A DNA stretch of 22,332 nt from a bacterium (GCA_016708315.1 JADJGC010000001.1:1-22332), one strand, 5' to 3'; positions 13,952-22,332 are shown, counted from the first letter of the stretch. Notes: generated by a model not told the origin, from the letters alone. Program-made: numbers and translations.

Positions 13952-15826
13952 ATGGATTCAGCATATTATCAAGAGGAACAGGAGACTTCAGTCAGCGCCA
14001 GAGAAGCGTTGCGCGGCTTGTTGCCGCTCCTGTCACCGCACCGACACAGGTTGTATATCAACCTTGTGCTGCTCATTGTCGCCAACGGGCTCTCGTTGCT
14101 TAGCCCGGTGGTGATTCAGAAGACTGTCGATCTGGTTACATCCCCTGCCTCGACGACTGCCGGCATCGGTCTGCCGACTGCCGCCGTTGATGCACTGATC
14201 CCGCAGATCATGTGGATGTCCCTTATTTATGTGGTCGTGTTATTCGCGTTCCTGGTTGCGAACTACGCTCAACGAGTTCATTTGGAAGTAATAGGTCAGG
14301 ATGTTATTACCGATTTGAAACAACGCTGCTTCAATCACGTCGTCGGACTTTCAGTATCGTTCTTTGATCGCAATCCGGTCGGACGGCTGTTGTCACGAGT
14401 TGAATCAGATGGCGAGGCGCTCCGCCAGTTCTTCTCAAGTGTCGTCGTGCTGATTATCGGCGATGCGCTGAAATTGATCGGCATTTTTGCGATTCTGTTC
14501 TACTACAGCTGGCGACTGACGCTTGCTGTGCTGGCATTGGCACCGATCGTAATCGTGTTGATATACTTCTATCAGCGCTATACGACCCCGCGGTTTCTGG
14601 GCATTCGCAAGAAGATGGCCGACGTTATCGCGACAATGACGGAGTTCCTGCAAGGCATGAGCGTCGTCCAGGTATTCAATCGCCAGCAGTTGGTGCGGGA
14701 CCGCATGAACGAAGCCAATCGGAACAAATTCAAGCTTGATGCCGAGGCGCACCTATCGCATACAACGTTCTTCAATCTGGTCTTCTTCGTGGAGAACGTC
14801 GGAATTGCAGCAGTGACGTTTTTCGGTGCGACCGTTCTGGTTGGACAGGTTTCAGGAACCGGCGCTGAATCAATGACAGTCGGTACAATACTGTTGTTCA
14901 TCATGTTCATGAGGATGTTCTTCGAACCTATACATCGCGCGGCTGAAGAACTGCACGTATTGCAGCGCGCCATAGCAGGAGCCAGACGCGTGTTTGCATT
15001 AATGAAGAATGAGGAGCGGATTCCTGAAGCGCCTAAGCCGCTTGTGTGGCCGAGCTTCAACGAAGTCATTCGCTTCGAGAATGTCGGACTGTCTTACAAT
15101 GGCGACGATCGCTTTGCACTGCGCAACGCTTCCTTTGAGATCGCCAAGGGCGAGAAGGTCGCGCTGGTTGGAGTTACCGGTGGCGGCAAGAGCACAATCG
15201 TAAACTTGCTGCTTCGTTTCTACGATGCGACTGAAGGCCGAATCACAGTCGACGGAATCGACATTCGCGACTTGCACACGACCGATTTGCGGTCAAAGTT
15301 CGGTTTGGTATTGCAGGATATCTTCCTCTTCCCGGGAAATGTCCGCGACAATATCACGCTTGAACAGAGTCGCATCAGTGCGGAAGCACTGGAATCGGCA
15401 TCGCAGTTGGTAACAGCTGACCGGTTTATTGAGCGGATGCCGAAGAAATACGAAACTGAGATTTCCGAACGCGGCGCCAATCTCAGCCGCGGTGAAAGAC
15501 AATTGCTGTCTTTTGCACGGGCGATGGTTTTCGATCCGCAGATCTTGCTTCTCGACGAGGCCACCAGCTCGGTGGATCCCGATACCGAGAAGCAGATACA
15601 ACTGGCACTTGACCGGCTCTTGGCCGGCAGGACGTCGTTGATAATCGCGCATCGACTTTCGACGATTCTGGATGCCGACAAAATACTCGTCATCCGCGAA
15701 GGTCAGATTATCGAGCGCGGAACACATCGGGAGCTACTGGCTCAAGGCGGTTACTATGAGAAGCTCTATCGCCTGCAGTTCCAGGGACCAGAAACAGTGA
15801 AGGTAGCAAATGTGGAACAAGTTTAA
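13952..15826 (+). CDS. ABC multidrug-type exporter, half-transporter 1 (canonical catalytic Glu, degenerate signature)
   Basis: Intact, 624 residues. Six-helix exporter domain (about residues 30-330) fused to an ATPase. The ATPase has Walker A GVTGGGKST (407-415), Q-loop LVLQDIFLFPGNVRDN, signature LSRGERQ (511-517), Walker B ILLLDEATSSVD (531-542) with catalytic E536, and H567 in the H-loop IAHRLST. The signature is not LSGGQ: Gly is replaced by Arg. Together with the partner's altered Walker B this marks a heterodimer with one degenerate ATP site, as in TM287/288, BmrCD and LmrCD. ATG 13952 has AGAGGA 14 nt upstream. The partner gene overlaps its 3' end by 17 nt. Regulation is probably through the upstream terminator. 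Substrate unknown; drugs or lipids are likely. Confidence 0.93.
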   Translation: MDSAYYQEEQETSVSAREALRGLLPLLSPHRHRLYINLVLLIVANGLSLLSPVVIQKTVDLVTSPASTTAGIGLPTAAVDALIPQIMWMSLIYVVVLFAFLVANYAQRVHLEVIGQDVITDLKQRCFNHVVGLSVSFFDRNPVGRLLSRVESDGEALRQFFSSVVVLIIGDALKLIGIFAILFYYSWRLTLAVLALAPIVIVLIYFYQRYTTPRFLGIRKKMADVIATMTEFLQGMSVVQVFNRQQLVRDRMNEANRNKFKLDAEAHLSHTTFFNLVFFVENVGIAAVTFFGATVLVGQVSGTGAESMTVGTILLFIMFMRMFFEPIHRAAEELHVLQRAIAGARRVFALMKNEERIPEAPKPLVWPSFNEVIRFENVGLSYNGDDRFALRNASFEIAKGEKVALVGVTGGGKSTIVNLLLRFYDATEGRITVDGIDIRDLHTTDLRSKFGLVLQDIFLFPGNVRDNITLEQSRISAEALESASQLVTADRFIERMPKKYETEISERGANLSRGERQLLSFARAMVFDPQILLLDEATSSVDPDTEKQIQLALDRLLAGRTSLIIAHRLSTILDADKILVIREGQIIERGTHRELLAQGGYYEKLYRLQFQGPETVKVANVEQV

Positions 15827-17603
15827 GTGGTTGATGAGCGGATATTCCAACCACAAGCTGGCATTGACCTGGCTTGTGGTGGGAACTCCGGCCATCGCCG
15901 CCATAGCGATGCTGCAGCCAATGGTGCTGAAGTATCTTTTTGATGTCGTCAAGTACGGCAAGGGCGAGCTACCGGCTTTGCTCCAGCCGATTGGTGCAAT
16001 GTTGCAGAGGTACGAGCTGTCACCTCTTGCGGAAGCTCTGACAATCCAGCTGATTCTTGCTGTAGTCGTATTGGTCGTTTACAACGCGCTTCAAGGCACA
16101 CGCGCCTACATGAATCAGCGACTGGAGTGGGAGTTCCGTCAGCGGGCGTTCGCATCGACGACTGAGAAGGGTCCTGACTTTTTTAACGCCTTTCGCACCG
16201 GCGATTTGGTGACTCGTATGACCGACGACGTCGCCGAAAAGCTAGCGTGGTTTGCCTGCTCGGGAATCTTCCGGTTCTACGAAGCTGTGCTGATAGTCGT
16301 GATCGGTGTAGCAATGATGTTGACTTTGGATGTACGATTGACCGTTTACACGGTTACACCGTTACCGATATTGATCATCATCTTCATGTTTACATCGAGT
16401 TCGCTGGACAAACGCTTCGACAATCTCCAAGCGCGTATCTCCGATCTCAACAATGCGATGGAGTCGTGCTTTTCAGGCACGCGTGTGGTCAAAGCGTACA
16501 ATCGCGAAGAAGCATGGAAGGAGAAATTCGCCGCCACAATCGGAGCGCGTCGCAAGGCGGAGATTTCAACCGTACGAGCCTGGGCAGCTATTGATTCGCT
16601 GTACATGTACATCTGGCAGTTCGGAATCGCCTTGGTAGTATTGATTGGCGGTATCATGGCGGCGAAAGGTTCGATAACGATCGGTGACTTCGTGGCTTTC
16701 ACGAGCTATATCTTCCTGCTGGTCTTCCCGATGTTTGACATCGGCCAGTTCATCGTGAAAGGTCGACAGTCGGCGGTCAGCATTGGGCGCCTGATGGAGA
16801 TTCAGAATTTCCCGGCTATGGTGTCCAATCACAACGGTGACCACAGCGCGATTGATTTCGAGAAGATTCGTTTCGCGAATGTGTCATTTCGCTTCGCAAA
16901 CAGCGAACACTACTCGCTGAAGGACGTCGAATTCGAAGTCAACAAGGGTGAAACGGTTGCCTTGGTGGGTCGCGTCGGATCCGGCAAGAGCACGGTGATT
17001 AACCTTTTGACGCGCCTGGTCGATCCGAATGAAGGAATGATCATGTTAGATAGTCGTCCTTTGAAATCGCTCTCATTGGATAACTATCGCGACATCATCG
17101 GCTATGTTCCTCAGGAACCGGTGCTGTTTTCGGACACGATCGAAGGCAATGTCCGATTCGGGGACAATTCGATCTCTGCCGAGAAGGTCACCGAGGTAAT
17201 CAAACTCGCGCAGCTCGATTCGCAGCTTGAGCGTTTTCCGAACGGTCTGCAAACGCGCATCGGCACACGAGGGTTGACGATCTCGGGCGGCGAGAAACAG
17301 CGCGTTGCGATTGCGCGAGCATTGGCGCGGAATCCGAAGATATTGATTCTCGATGATTGCACTTCTGCGCTCGATGCCCGAACGGAGGAGCGCCTGTGGT
17401 CGGCATTGCACGAGGTAATGCCCGACATGACCTGCTTCGTTGTGACGCATCGCGCCAAGACTCTGCGCAAGGCTAACAAGATCCTGCTCTTTGAAGAAGG
17501 CAAGATCATTGACCGCGGCACGCACGATGAATTGCTTGTGCGTTCGGATTCTTATCGCGAGCTGTACTCGCGGAGTGAATTGCAGGAAGCTGTTGAAGGG
17601 TAA
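15810..17603 (+). CDS. ABC multidrug-type exporter, half-transporter 2 (canonical signature, Asp at catalytic position)
   Basis: Intact, 597 residues. ATG 15810 lies inside the 3' end of the partner gene behind GAAGG, so the two are translationally coupled. The exporter domain includes EWEFRQRAFASTTEKGPDFF, a coupling-helix region GDLVTRMTDDVAEKLAW, and SCFSGTRVVKAYNREE in the long intracellular helix. The ATPase has Walker A GRVGSGKST (387-395), Q-loop IGYVPQEPVLFSDTI, signature ISGGEKQR (491-498), Walker B ILILDDCTSALD with D515 and D516, where the second Asp replaces the catalytic Glu, and H547 in VTHRAKTL. Its Walker B therefore combines with the partner's LSRGE to make the non-hydrolysing site, while its signature serves the active site of the partner. 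Confidence 0.93.
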   Translation: MWNKFKWLMSGYSNHKLALTWLVVGTPAIAAIAMLQPMVLKYLFDVVKYGKGELPALLQPIGAMLQRYELSPLAEALTIQLILAVVVLVVYNALQGTRAYMNQRLEWEFRQRAFASTTEKGPDFFNAFRTGDLVTRMTDDVAEKLAWFACSGIFRFYEAVLIVVIGVAMMLTLDVRLTVYTVTPLPILIIIFMFTSSSLDKRFDNLQARISDLNNAMESCFSGTRVVKAYNREEAWKEKFAATIGARRKAEISTVRAWAAIDSLYMYIWQFGIALVVLIGGIMAAKGSITIGDFVAFTSYIFLLVFPMFDIGQFIVKGRQSAVSIGRLMEIQNFPAMVSNHNGDHSAIDFEKIRFANVSFRFANSEHYSLKDVEFEVNKGETVALVGRVGSGKSTVINLLTRLVDPNEGMIMLDSRPLKSLSLDNYRDIIGYVPQEPVLFSDTIEGNVRFGDNSISAEKVTEVIKLAQLDSQLERFPNGLQTRIGTRGLTISGGEKQRVAIARALARNPKILILDDCTSALDARTEERLWSALHEVMPDMTCFVVTHRAKTLRKANKILLFEEGKIIDRGTHDELLVRSDSYRELYSRSELQEAVEG

Positions 17604-17608
17604 GATTG

Positions 17609-17646
17609 TTCTCACTCTCTCTTGGCAGAGCATGAGAGAGTGAGAA
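17609..17646. terminator. Hairpin between exporter operon and convergent oxidase cluster
   Basis: Perfect 13-bp stem: TTCTCACTCTCTC (17609-17621) and GAGAGAGTGAGAA (17634-17646), 12-nt loop. It begins 5 nt after the exporter stop and ends 10 nt before the DUF420 stop, so it can serve both directions. Neither side has a strong T-run. Confidence 0.6.
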
Positions 17647-17656
17647 TCACTAATCG

Positions 17657-18073
17657 CTACAGATGGTAAAGCATCGCATAGACTGCGATGCCGCTAATCG
17701 AGACAAACATCCACACCGGCCAGAGCCAGCGTACGATGCGTTGATGCTTTTCGAATCGCCCCTTCAGTGCGTGAGTTACAGCGACAATTATGAAAGGGGT
17801 CATCAGAGCTGCAAGTATGACATGCGGTATCAGAATCGCAAAGTAAACCGGTCGTGTCCAATCGTGATGTGGATACGGTACGGAACCCACACCGTAGTGG
17901 TAGATTAGATATGTGGTCAGAAACAGAGCCGAGGAAGTCAGTGCGGCTATCATGATCTTGCGGTGTGTTTCGCGGCGTCCGCGCTTGATGTTGATGTACC
18001 CGAGCGCCAGAAGGATCGCACTAATTGCGTTAAAGGTGGCATTAACTGACGGGAGAATAGAGTAGTCAATCAC
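17657..18073 (-). CDS. DUF420 membrane protein (YozB/CtaM-like)
   Basis: Intact, 138 residues, four membrane helices. GTG start at 18073 overlaps the TGA of the sco gene by 4 nt. Conserved DUF420 features are the N-terminal PSVNATFNAISAILLALGYI helix, ETHRKIM, TYLIYHYG, the IPHVILAAL helix with its histidine, and KGRFEKHQRIVRWLWPVW near the C-terminus. The histidines at helix ends suggest a heme or copper link. Members of the family are regularly encoded with cytochrome oxidase and sco genes, and relatives such as CtaM are needed for heme-copper oxidase function in Gram-positives. Here it is the last gene of the oxidase cluster; a role in oxidase assembly is inference from context. Confidence 0.88.
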   Translation of the reverse strand: MIDYSILPSVNATFNAISAILLALGYINIKRGRRETHRKIMIAALTSSALFLTTYLIYHYGVGSVPYPHHDWTRPVYFAILIPHVILAALMTPFIIVAVTHALKGRFEKHQRIVRWLWPVWMFVSISGIAVYAMLYHL

Positions 18074-18665
18074 ATTGACCTCGCCAGATTGCGGATATTG
18101 TCTCGTAGCGCAGTCAATTCGTCATCGTCGTTGTATGAATAAAATCCGCGTATCTGTCCCTTATCGTCGACGAGTATTAGATGAAGGATGATTCGACGGT
18201 AAATCGCTTGCATCAAGCATGAAGCCATGTTCCAAAGTACTGCCACATCGACCAGCGGGCCGCGAGCAAAAATCCAACGACCATCATTGACTCCAAAGCC
18301 ATCGGCATAAGTGCGAAGCACTTCAAGCGTGTCGTAGTCCGGATCAACGGTAATAGATAAGAATCGAACCTTGTCAGATCCTCGGTAGAGATCGTACATC
18401 TTCTTGATGTTGGCCGACATCGTCGGACAAACGCCCTGGCAACGAGTAAACATGAAATTCACGACGTGCAATCGTCCATTCGGCCGTCCGCGTAAACTCT
18501 TCGCCGTTACTGGCCGTTAGTCTGAAGCTCGGCACCTCGCCGAGGATTGGCAGTTGACTGCGCGATTGTTCGGCCGAATTGACCACAAATGCGGCCACCA
18601 CAGCAAGAATTACGACCAGAGGCACAACCCCATATCAGCAGTGACGGTTTGCTTTGCTTAGTCAT
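18070..18665 (-). CDS. SCO1/SenC copper chaperone for cytochrome oxidase (frameshifted)
   Basis: Membrane-anchored thioredoxin-fold protein that delivers copper to the CuA or CuB site. About 198 residues. ATG at 18665 overlaps the ctaA stop by 8 nt. The anchor helix (VPLVVILAVVAAFVVN) is reached after a frame change near 18625. PILGEVPSFRLTASNGEEFT precedes a break near 18480. The core VVNFMFTRCQGVCPTMSANI has the CxxxCP copper motif, followed by VRFLSITVDPDYDTLEVL. Near 18235-18180 the frame moves twice; the alternate frame there gives HGFMLDASDLPSNHPSSN, which includes the expected copper-ligand His. The tail LVDDKGQIRGFYSYNDDDEL is in the core frame. Confidence 0.9.
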
Positions 18666-19583
18666 CTATTCCTAGCCTCTTGGTCGCTGTGTGGAGCACC
18701 AACAAAACGCCAATGAAGAGCGACGCTACCCAAACATGAACAGCTGAAGCAGTGGCGGCAATGCCACCGCAATCAGGCCAGTCCCAAGAGACATCTGCAC
18801 AGCTACGAGCAGGATCATTGTCCACACGCTAAGCTTAACGATAGAGTCCGGCTGAGGTGATGTTCGGTATACCATGATGCCGATTGTGAATGCCATTGCC
18901 GCGACAATAACTCCCAGAAACACGTGAACGTACTTGATTCCACCGACAAGCGCCATTAGCTCGTGATCAGTCGCAAGCGGGCTTGTCACACCAAGGCTTC
19001 GATATCCGCACGGACATTAGCACCGATGACAATTTGTATGACAGTGATTAGCCACAGAAGACCAATGGATATGGGTACACTTTGGATACGCCACCTCTGT
19101 TATTGAACTTGTCTCTTCCAGGTAGTACGCCTGTTGGGCAACGTAAATCAACAGACTGACTATCCCCAGCGCAATCACCAGATGAATCGAAACAGTCAGT
19201 GAGTGAATTCCGAGTAGACGACCTTGCCCACCTTGCCATCCAGGAATGCGACCAACAAAGCTGCACCAATAGAGGAAACAAGATCCGAAGCGTACGCCGA
19301 TAATGCACAATCGCAAGTACTGCAGTCGCTGCGGATGAATAGCCCCGAATCGTCCCTGAAAGCCGATTCAAGGTACTCGATCCAGGCAAGCGTGAAATTG
19401 AATGTGGCTGGGTTTATCGAAGCGGGCAAGTCGGCTGCGCTTAGCGGGGAATCCACCCGCCGAAGCATTTTGGCCAGTCAGGGCATCCGAGTCCAGCCCT
19501 GATACTGGACAAGGCCGCCAGCGAAGATAACGATGTAAGTGCCGATTGTGGAAAGGAGCGCAAAACGTCGGAACAGGAGTCAT
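18658..19583 (-). CDS. ctaA: Heme A synthase CtaA/COX15 (frameshifted)
   Basis: Converts heme O to heme A for the oxidase. About 308 residues, eight helices expected. ATG at 19583 is the best start; ALLSTIGTYIVIFAGGLVQY follows after one frame change. Recognisable blocks, spread over all three frames, are a Cys pair CPDWPKCFGGWIP in the first outer loop, ATFNFTLAWIEYLNRLSGTI with the conserved Glu, HSLTVSIHLVIAL, and the second-half equivalents LMALVGGIKYVHVFLGVIVA, VQMSLGTGLIAVALPPLLQL and F-H-V-W-V-A. At least six frame changes (near 19570, 19475, 19385, 19270, 19200, 19020 and 18735). The Cys pair marks the class with redox-active loop cysteines. Overlap with sco at the 3' end supports one operon. 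Confidence 0.88.
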
Positions 19584-19633
19584 CTTATCTTACCGCAATA
19601 TCGCATGATTTGTCCACTCTAAGGACAATTATA

Positions 19634-19656
19634 AGTTGCTTATAAACAAAGCAACT
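19634..19656 (-). terminator. Hairpin between cox4 and ctaA
   Basis: AGTTGCTT (19634-19641) and AAGCAACT (19649-19656), perfect 8-bp stem with 7-nt loop, 2 nt after the cox4 stop on the minus strand. An A/T-rich but broken tail (TATAATT) follows. It may terminate part of the transcripts or act as an mRNA stabiliser between the oxidase and assembly genes. Confidence 0.5.
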
Positions 19657-19657
19657 A

Positions 19658-20158
19658 TTAATGACCAGAGTTGGTCGCGGCCGGTACCGTAGCAGGTGTG
19701 GCAGACGTGGAATCGGAAATGACCTTGCTGGTATCGATGGTCGTGGAATCAATCTTTGCTCCCGAGCTGTCATGGCCGGCTGCGCCCTTATTGAAAGCGG
19801 CTGAGTTGTACATCTCGGCGCGCGGATTGATCGGCTTCACGCGAAGCTCATCAATATCACCACGTCGAGTAGTGTCAAACATCGTCAGACGATGAAAACA
19901 GTCAAGCACAGGAGACAAACTGTGAATGCAATAAAGAAACAACTTATTGTCATACCAGAGGTGCAATGAAGAAGAATGCCACAAGCAGCGCTTTGATGGA
20001 AGCAATTGCAAGCGCTATGACAATATTGAGACCGCCAAAGTCGTAAAAGAAACCTCTACAGTGACAAATGTCAAAAACAGGAGTGCCGCACCGATTCCAA
20101 GATAAATCTTGAGCGGCAAAACGTGATTTTGTGTATGACTGGCTGCGCTTGAACTCAT
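19658..20158 (-). CDS. Cytochrome c oxidase subunit IV with long Ala/Ser/Thr-rich tail (compensating frameshifts)
   Basis: About 166 residues, longer than the usual 90-110. ATG at 20158 lies 4 nt after the cox3 stop. The N-terminus MSSSAASHTQNHVLPLKIYL leads into helix 1 (GIGAALLFLTFVTVEVSF). In a shifted frame YDFGGLNIVIALAIASIKAL and LVAFFF form helix 2, and the original frame returns with the family hallmark HLWYDNKLF before helix 3. After about residue 93 comes a soluble tail of about 70 residues: FDTTRRGDIDELRVKPINPR, AEMYNSAAF, then a low-complexity stretch of S, T, A, D and P (SKVISDSTSATPATVPAATN). The three-helix core is a standard caa3/bo-type subunit IV (COX4_pro/CtaF-like). The tail is unlike what I know of the family. 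Confidence 0.85.
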
Positions 20159-20162
20159 GCTT

Positions 20163-20816
20163 CTACCCTATCAAATACAATAATGGGAACAGGAAAATCC
20201 AGATTAAGTCGACCAAGGCAGTGAGAGGCCCGTCATCTCAATTGGTGTATAATACTCGGCCGAGATAGTTCCCCGTACCGTTCGAATCATCATCCAAACA
20301 ATCAGCCCCATTCCGCCGAGAACGTGGAATCCATGAAGTCCGGTCATCGCAAAGTAAATGCTGAAAAACACGTGCGGGTTGTTGCCCTCGAGGCCAGTAT
20401 AGGTGTAGTATTTGCCGGGAAGCTGGCCAAGGTGAATCTTGTGTTCATATTCGAAGTACTTAATCACCAGGAAGGTTGCCGCAAACATCAGAGTCGCAGC
20501 CAAAAACCACAGTGTGTGCGTGCGATTGTTCAACTGCATTGAGCGAATTGCCAGCGCCATCGTGACAGAACTGGTAATCAGAACAACTGTGTTGATCGAT
20601 CCAAGCACTACATCGAGCTGCTTGTGTGCTTCCCAGAACATATCGGGATACCATGCTCTGAATATTGCATAAGCGCAGAACAAGCGCCGAAGAGCAAGAT
20701 TTCTGTCAATAGAAACAGCCATGTCCGAGCTTTGCGGCGTCCGCCTGCTGCGCGGAATCGTGAAAATGGTGCTGAAGATGTGCCGGGTGGCCGTGGGTTG
20801 ACTGATGAGTCGACAT
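20163..20816 (-). CDS. Cytochrome c oxidase subunit III (frameshifted at both ends)
   Basis: Seven-helix core subunit of the heme-copper oxidase, about 217 residues. ATG at 20816 with GGTAGG upstream; only 8 nt separate it from the cox1 stop. The His-rich N-terminus MSTHQSTHGHPAHLQHHFHD and QQADAAKLGM changes frame near 20720 to continue as FLLTEILLFGALFCAYAIFR and AWYPDMFWEAHKQLD. Then come SINTVVLITSSVTMALAIRS, FLVIKYFEYEHKIHLGQLPG and the strongly conserved FFSIYFAMTGLHGFHVLGGM. After a last change near 20215 the ending is LVDLIWIFLFPLLYLIG with TAG at 20163-20165. The tight spacing to cox1 and cox4 supports one operon. Confidence 0.92.
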
Positions 20817-20824
20817 CGCGCTAC

Positions 20825-22332
20825 CTACCTTGTTTCCTTGACGACAATCTTGTCGTAATCATACGGGCCGTGAGATGCAACCGGATCGTGGTGGAAGTTC
20901 TCAGTCGGAGGCGGTGAACTGGTAGCCCATCCCATTGTCAAAGAACCCCATGGATTATCACCGGCAGGTTTGCCCTAAAAATCGCCCGTACCAAATAGAA
21001 CGCCATCACGACAAAACTGGCCCGATGACAAAAGCTCCAATTGAGGAGAAACCATGCAGTCCCTGATACTACTGACATAAGTGAAGTAGCGACGCGGCAT
21101 ACCTTGCGAGCCCATTATGAACTGGGTGAAGAATGTCATATTGAATCCGATGAAAATCAGCGCGCAGGCAATACGAGCCCAAACTCGCTGTACATGCGCC
21201 CCCAGATTTTCGGCCACCAGTAATGCAGTCCCGCCAAGAATGCCATCACTGTGCCGCCCATCATCACATAATGGAAGTGCGCGACTACGAAATACGTGTC
21301 GTGAAGATGGATATCCACTGACAGTGCTCCAAGCATAATACCTGTTACGCCTTTATGGTGAACAGAAACAGGAAGCTTAACGTAAAGCATCGGCGAGTCG
21401 AGCGAGATTGAACTTTGTACATCGGAGCGAGCCAATTGAAAACCTTGATACCGGAAGCGGTATTCCAACAAGGAAGGTTAAGAACGAGAAGATCACGATT
21501 GTGAGTTCCGATTCGGGCGGACGTGAACAGTGGTGTCCCCAAACCAGGAAGCTGACAAGCGATGCAAGGCTCGAAAACGCGATAGCCTTGTACCCGAAGA
21601 TCTCTTCGCGTGAAAAAGTCGCAATCGTTTCGAGATAACGCTATTCCCGGAAGAATCATGATGTATACCGCGGGATGCGAATAGAACCAGAAGAAGTGCT
21701 GGAAGAGAACGAGGTCGCTACCCAGCGCCGGATCGAATATACCGATAACAGGAGACGGTCGAGAATCAGAAGCACCAGGCGTAACTGCAAAGGACCGGCG
21801 TTGCCAGAATTTGCAAGATGGCAGTAGCGTAGATACCCCAACAGAACAATGGCATACTGAAACCAGGTCACGCCGGGTGCACGCATCTTGTGAATTGTAA
21901 CAACGAAGTTCATTCCGGCAAAAATAGACGAGGAAGTAAGAATGAACACTCCATGTACCATCGATATTACTTGCCGTGTTTGTGGTCGTCGAATACGGTG
22001 TATAGAAAGTCCAACCGGTACTACAGCGTTGGTAATTGTCGAATACAAAACGAATAGCGCACCGAAGACATAGACATGCCTGCATGCCAGGTTAAGACGA
22101 GGGAAAAAGCCACGTCCTTAAAGCGAGTATTGGCGGTAACACAAAATTGCCCAATGCTGGGAATGGAAGGAATGATAAAAACAAGAAGATCATTATCGCG
22201 CCGTGCAGCGTGAACATCTTGTTATACGTATCATGAGCCATCGGGTTCCGTGCAGGCGTCAGCAGTTCCCAGCGAATCAAGAGAGCGAAGATTCCTTCAA
22301 CAAGGAAGAAGAACATTATCGCAAACAGGTAC
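20825..22332 (-). CDS. Cytochrome c oxidase subunit I, A2-type (5' end outside window, many frameshifts)
   Basis: Catalytic heme-copper subunit that reduces oxygen and pumps protons. The window holds about 500 residues up to the stop at 20825-20827; the start lies beyond 22332. Blocks seen in different frames include VEGIFALLIRWELLTPARNP, NKMFTLHGAIMIFLF with a heme-ligand His, LPPILA, the active-site helix FFWFYSHPAVYIMILPGI (motif YSHPAVY at 21663-21686), SVDIHLHDTYFVVAHFHYVM with both heme-ligand His, LAGLHYWWPKIWGRMYSE, NMTFFTQFIMGSQGMPRRYF and the tail WATSSPPPTENFHHDPVASH. YSHPxVY in place of GHPEVY assigns the A2 subfamily, in which a Tyr-Ser pair takes over from the D-channel Glu. The frame changes at least ten times. 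Confidence 0.93.

Noticed and set aside
1..22332. CRISPR arrays, insertion sequences, phage or plasmid modules
   Set aside because: No regularly spaced repeats, transposase or integrase motifs, or terminal inverted repeats were seen on either strand.

Overview
The window comes from a diderm bacterium of about 50% G+C that respires oxygen. It encodes an outer-membrane beta-barrel, a heme-copper oxidase with its assembly factors, catalase-peroxidase, and a chemoreceptor carrying a c-type heme. Several genes belong to conserved families without a function that recur in Bacteroidetes and FCB-like or candidate-phylum genomes. I place the organism only loosely, in or near the FCB / Zixibacteria-like diderms, because no taxonomic marker except tmRNA is present.

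Layout. 1-1155: 3' half of katG (+). 1266-5257: a minus-strand block with a DUF1801 protein, a four-gene operon (membrane protein, winged-helix regulator, two further membrane proteins) behind a strong promoter with an abutting palindromic operator, a DUF4256 protein and another conserved membrane protein. 5515-5872: tmRNA (-) with its own promoter. 6279-7993: heme c chemoreceptor (+). 8149-11357: metal (probably zinc) uptake operon (+) with a small His/Cys membrane protein, an outer-membrane barrel, a solute-binding protein and an ABC-3 permease, but no ATPase gene. 11354-13489 (-): a nitronate monooxygenase-like flavoprotein and an unknown polytopic membrane protein. 13702-17603 (+): promoter, 31-codon leader ORF, intrinsic terminator, then two overlapping genes for a heterodimeric multidrug-type ABC exporter. 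17657-22332 (-): a cytochrome oxidase cluster, transcribed cox1 (partial) > cox3 > cox4 > ctaA > sco > DUF420.

The most interesting element is the leader ORF plus terminator in front of the ABC exporter. It has the architecture of antibiotic-responsive, ribosome-mediated attenuation, as known for BmrB-BmrCD of Bacillus, but in a distant lineage and with an unfamiliar peptide.

Quality warning. Most genes in 1-10,700 and 18,070-22,332 are broken by single-base frameshifts, and two carry one in-frame stop. From about 10,700 to 18,070 every gene is intact. Conservation continues across each break in another frame, so I treat these as sequence errors rather than pseudogenes and give the span of the reconstructed gene. 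Exact break points are approximate.
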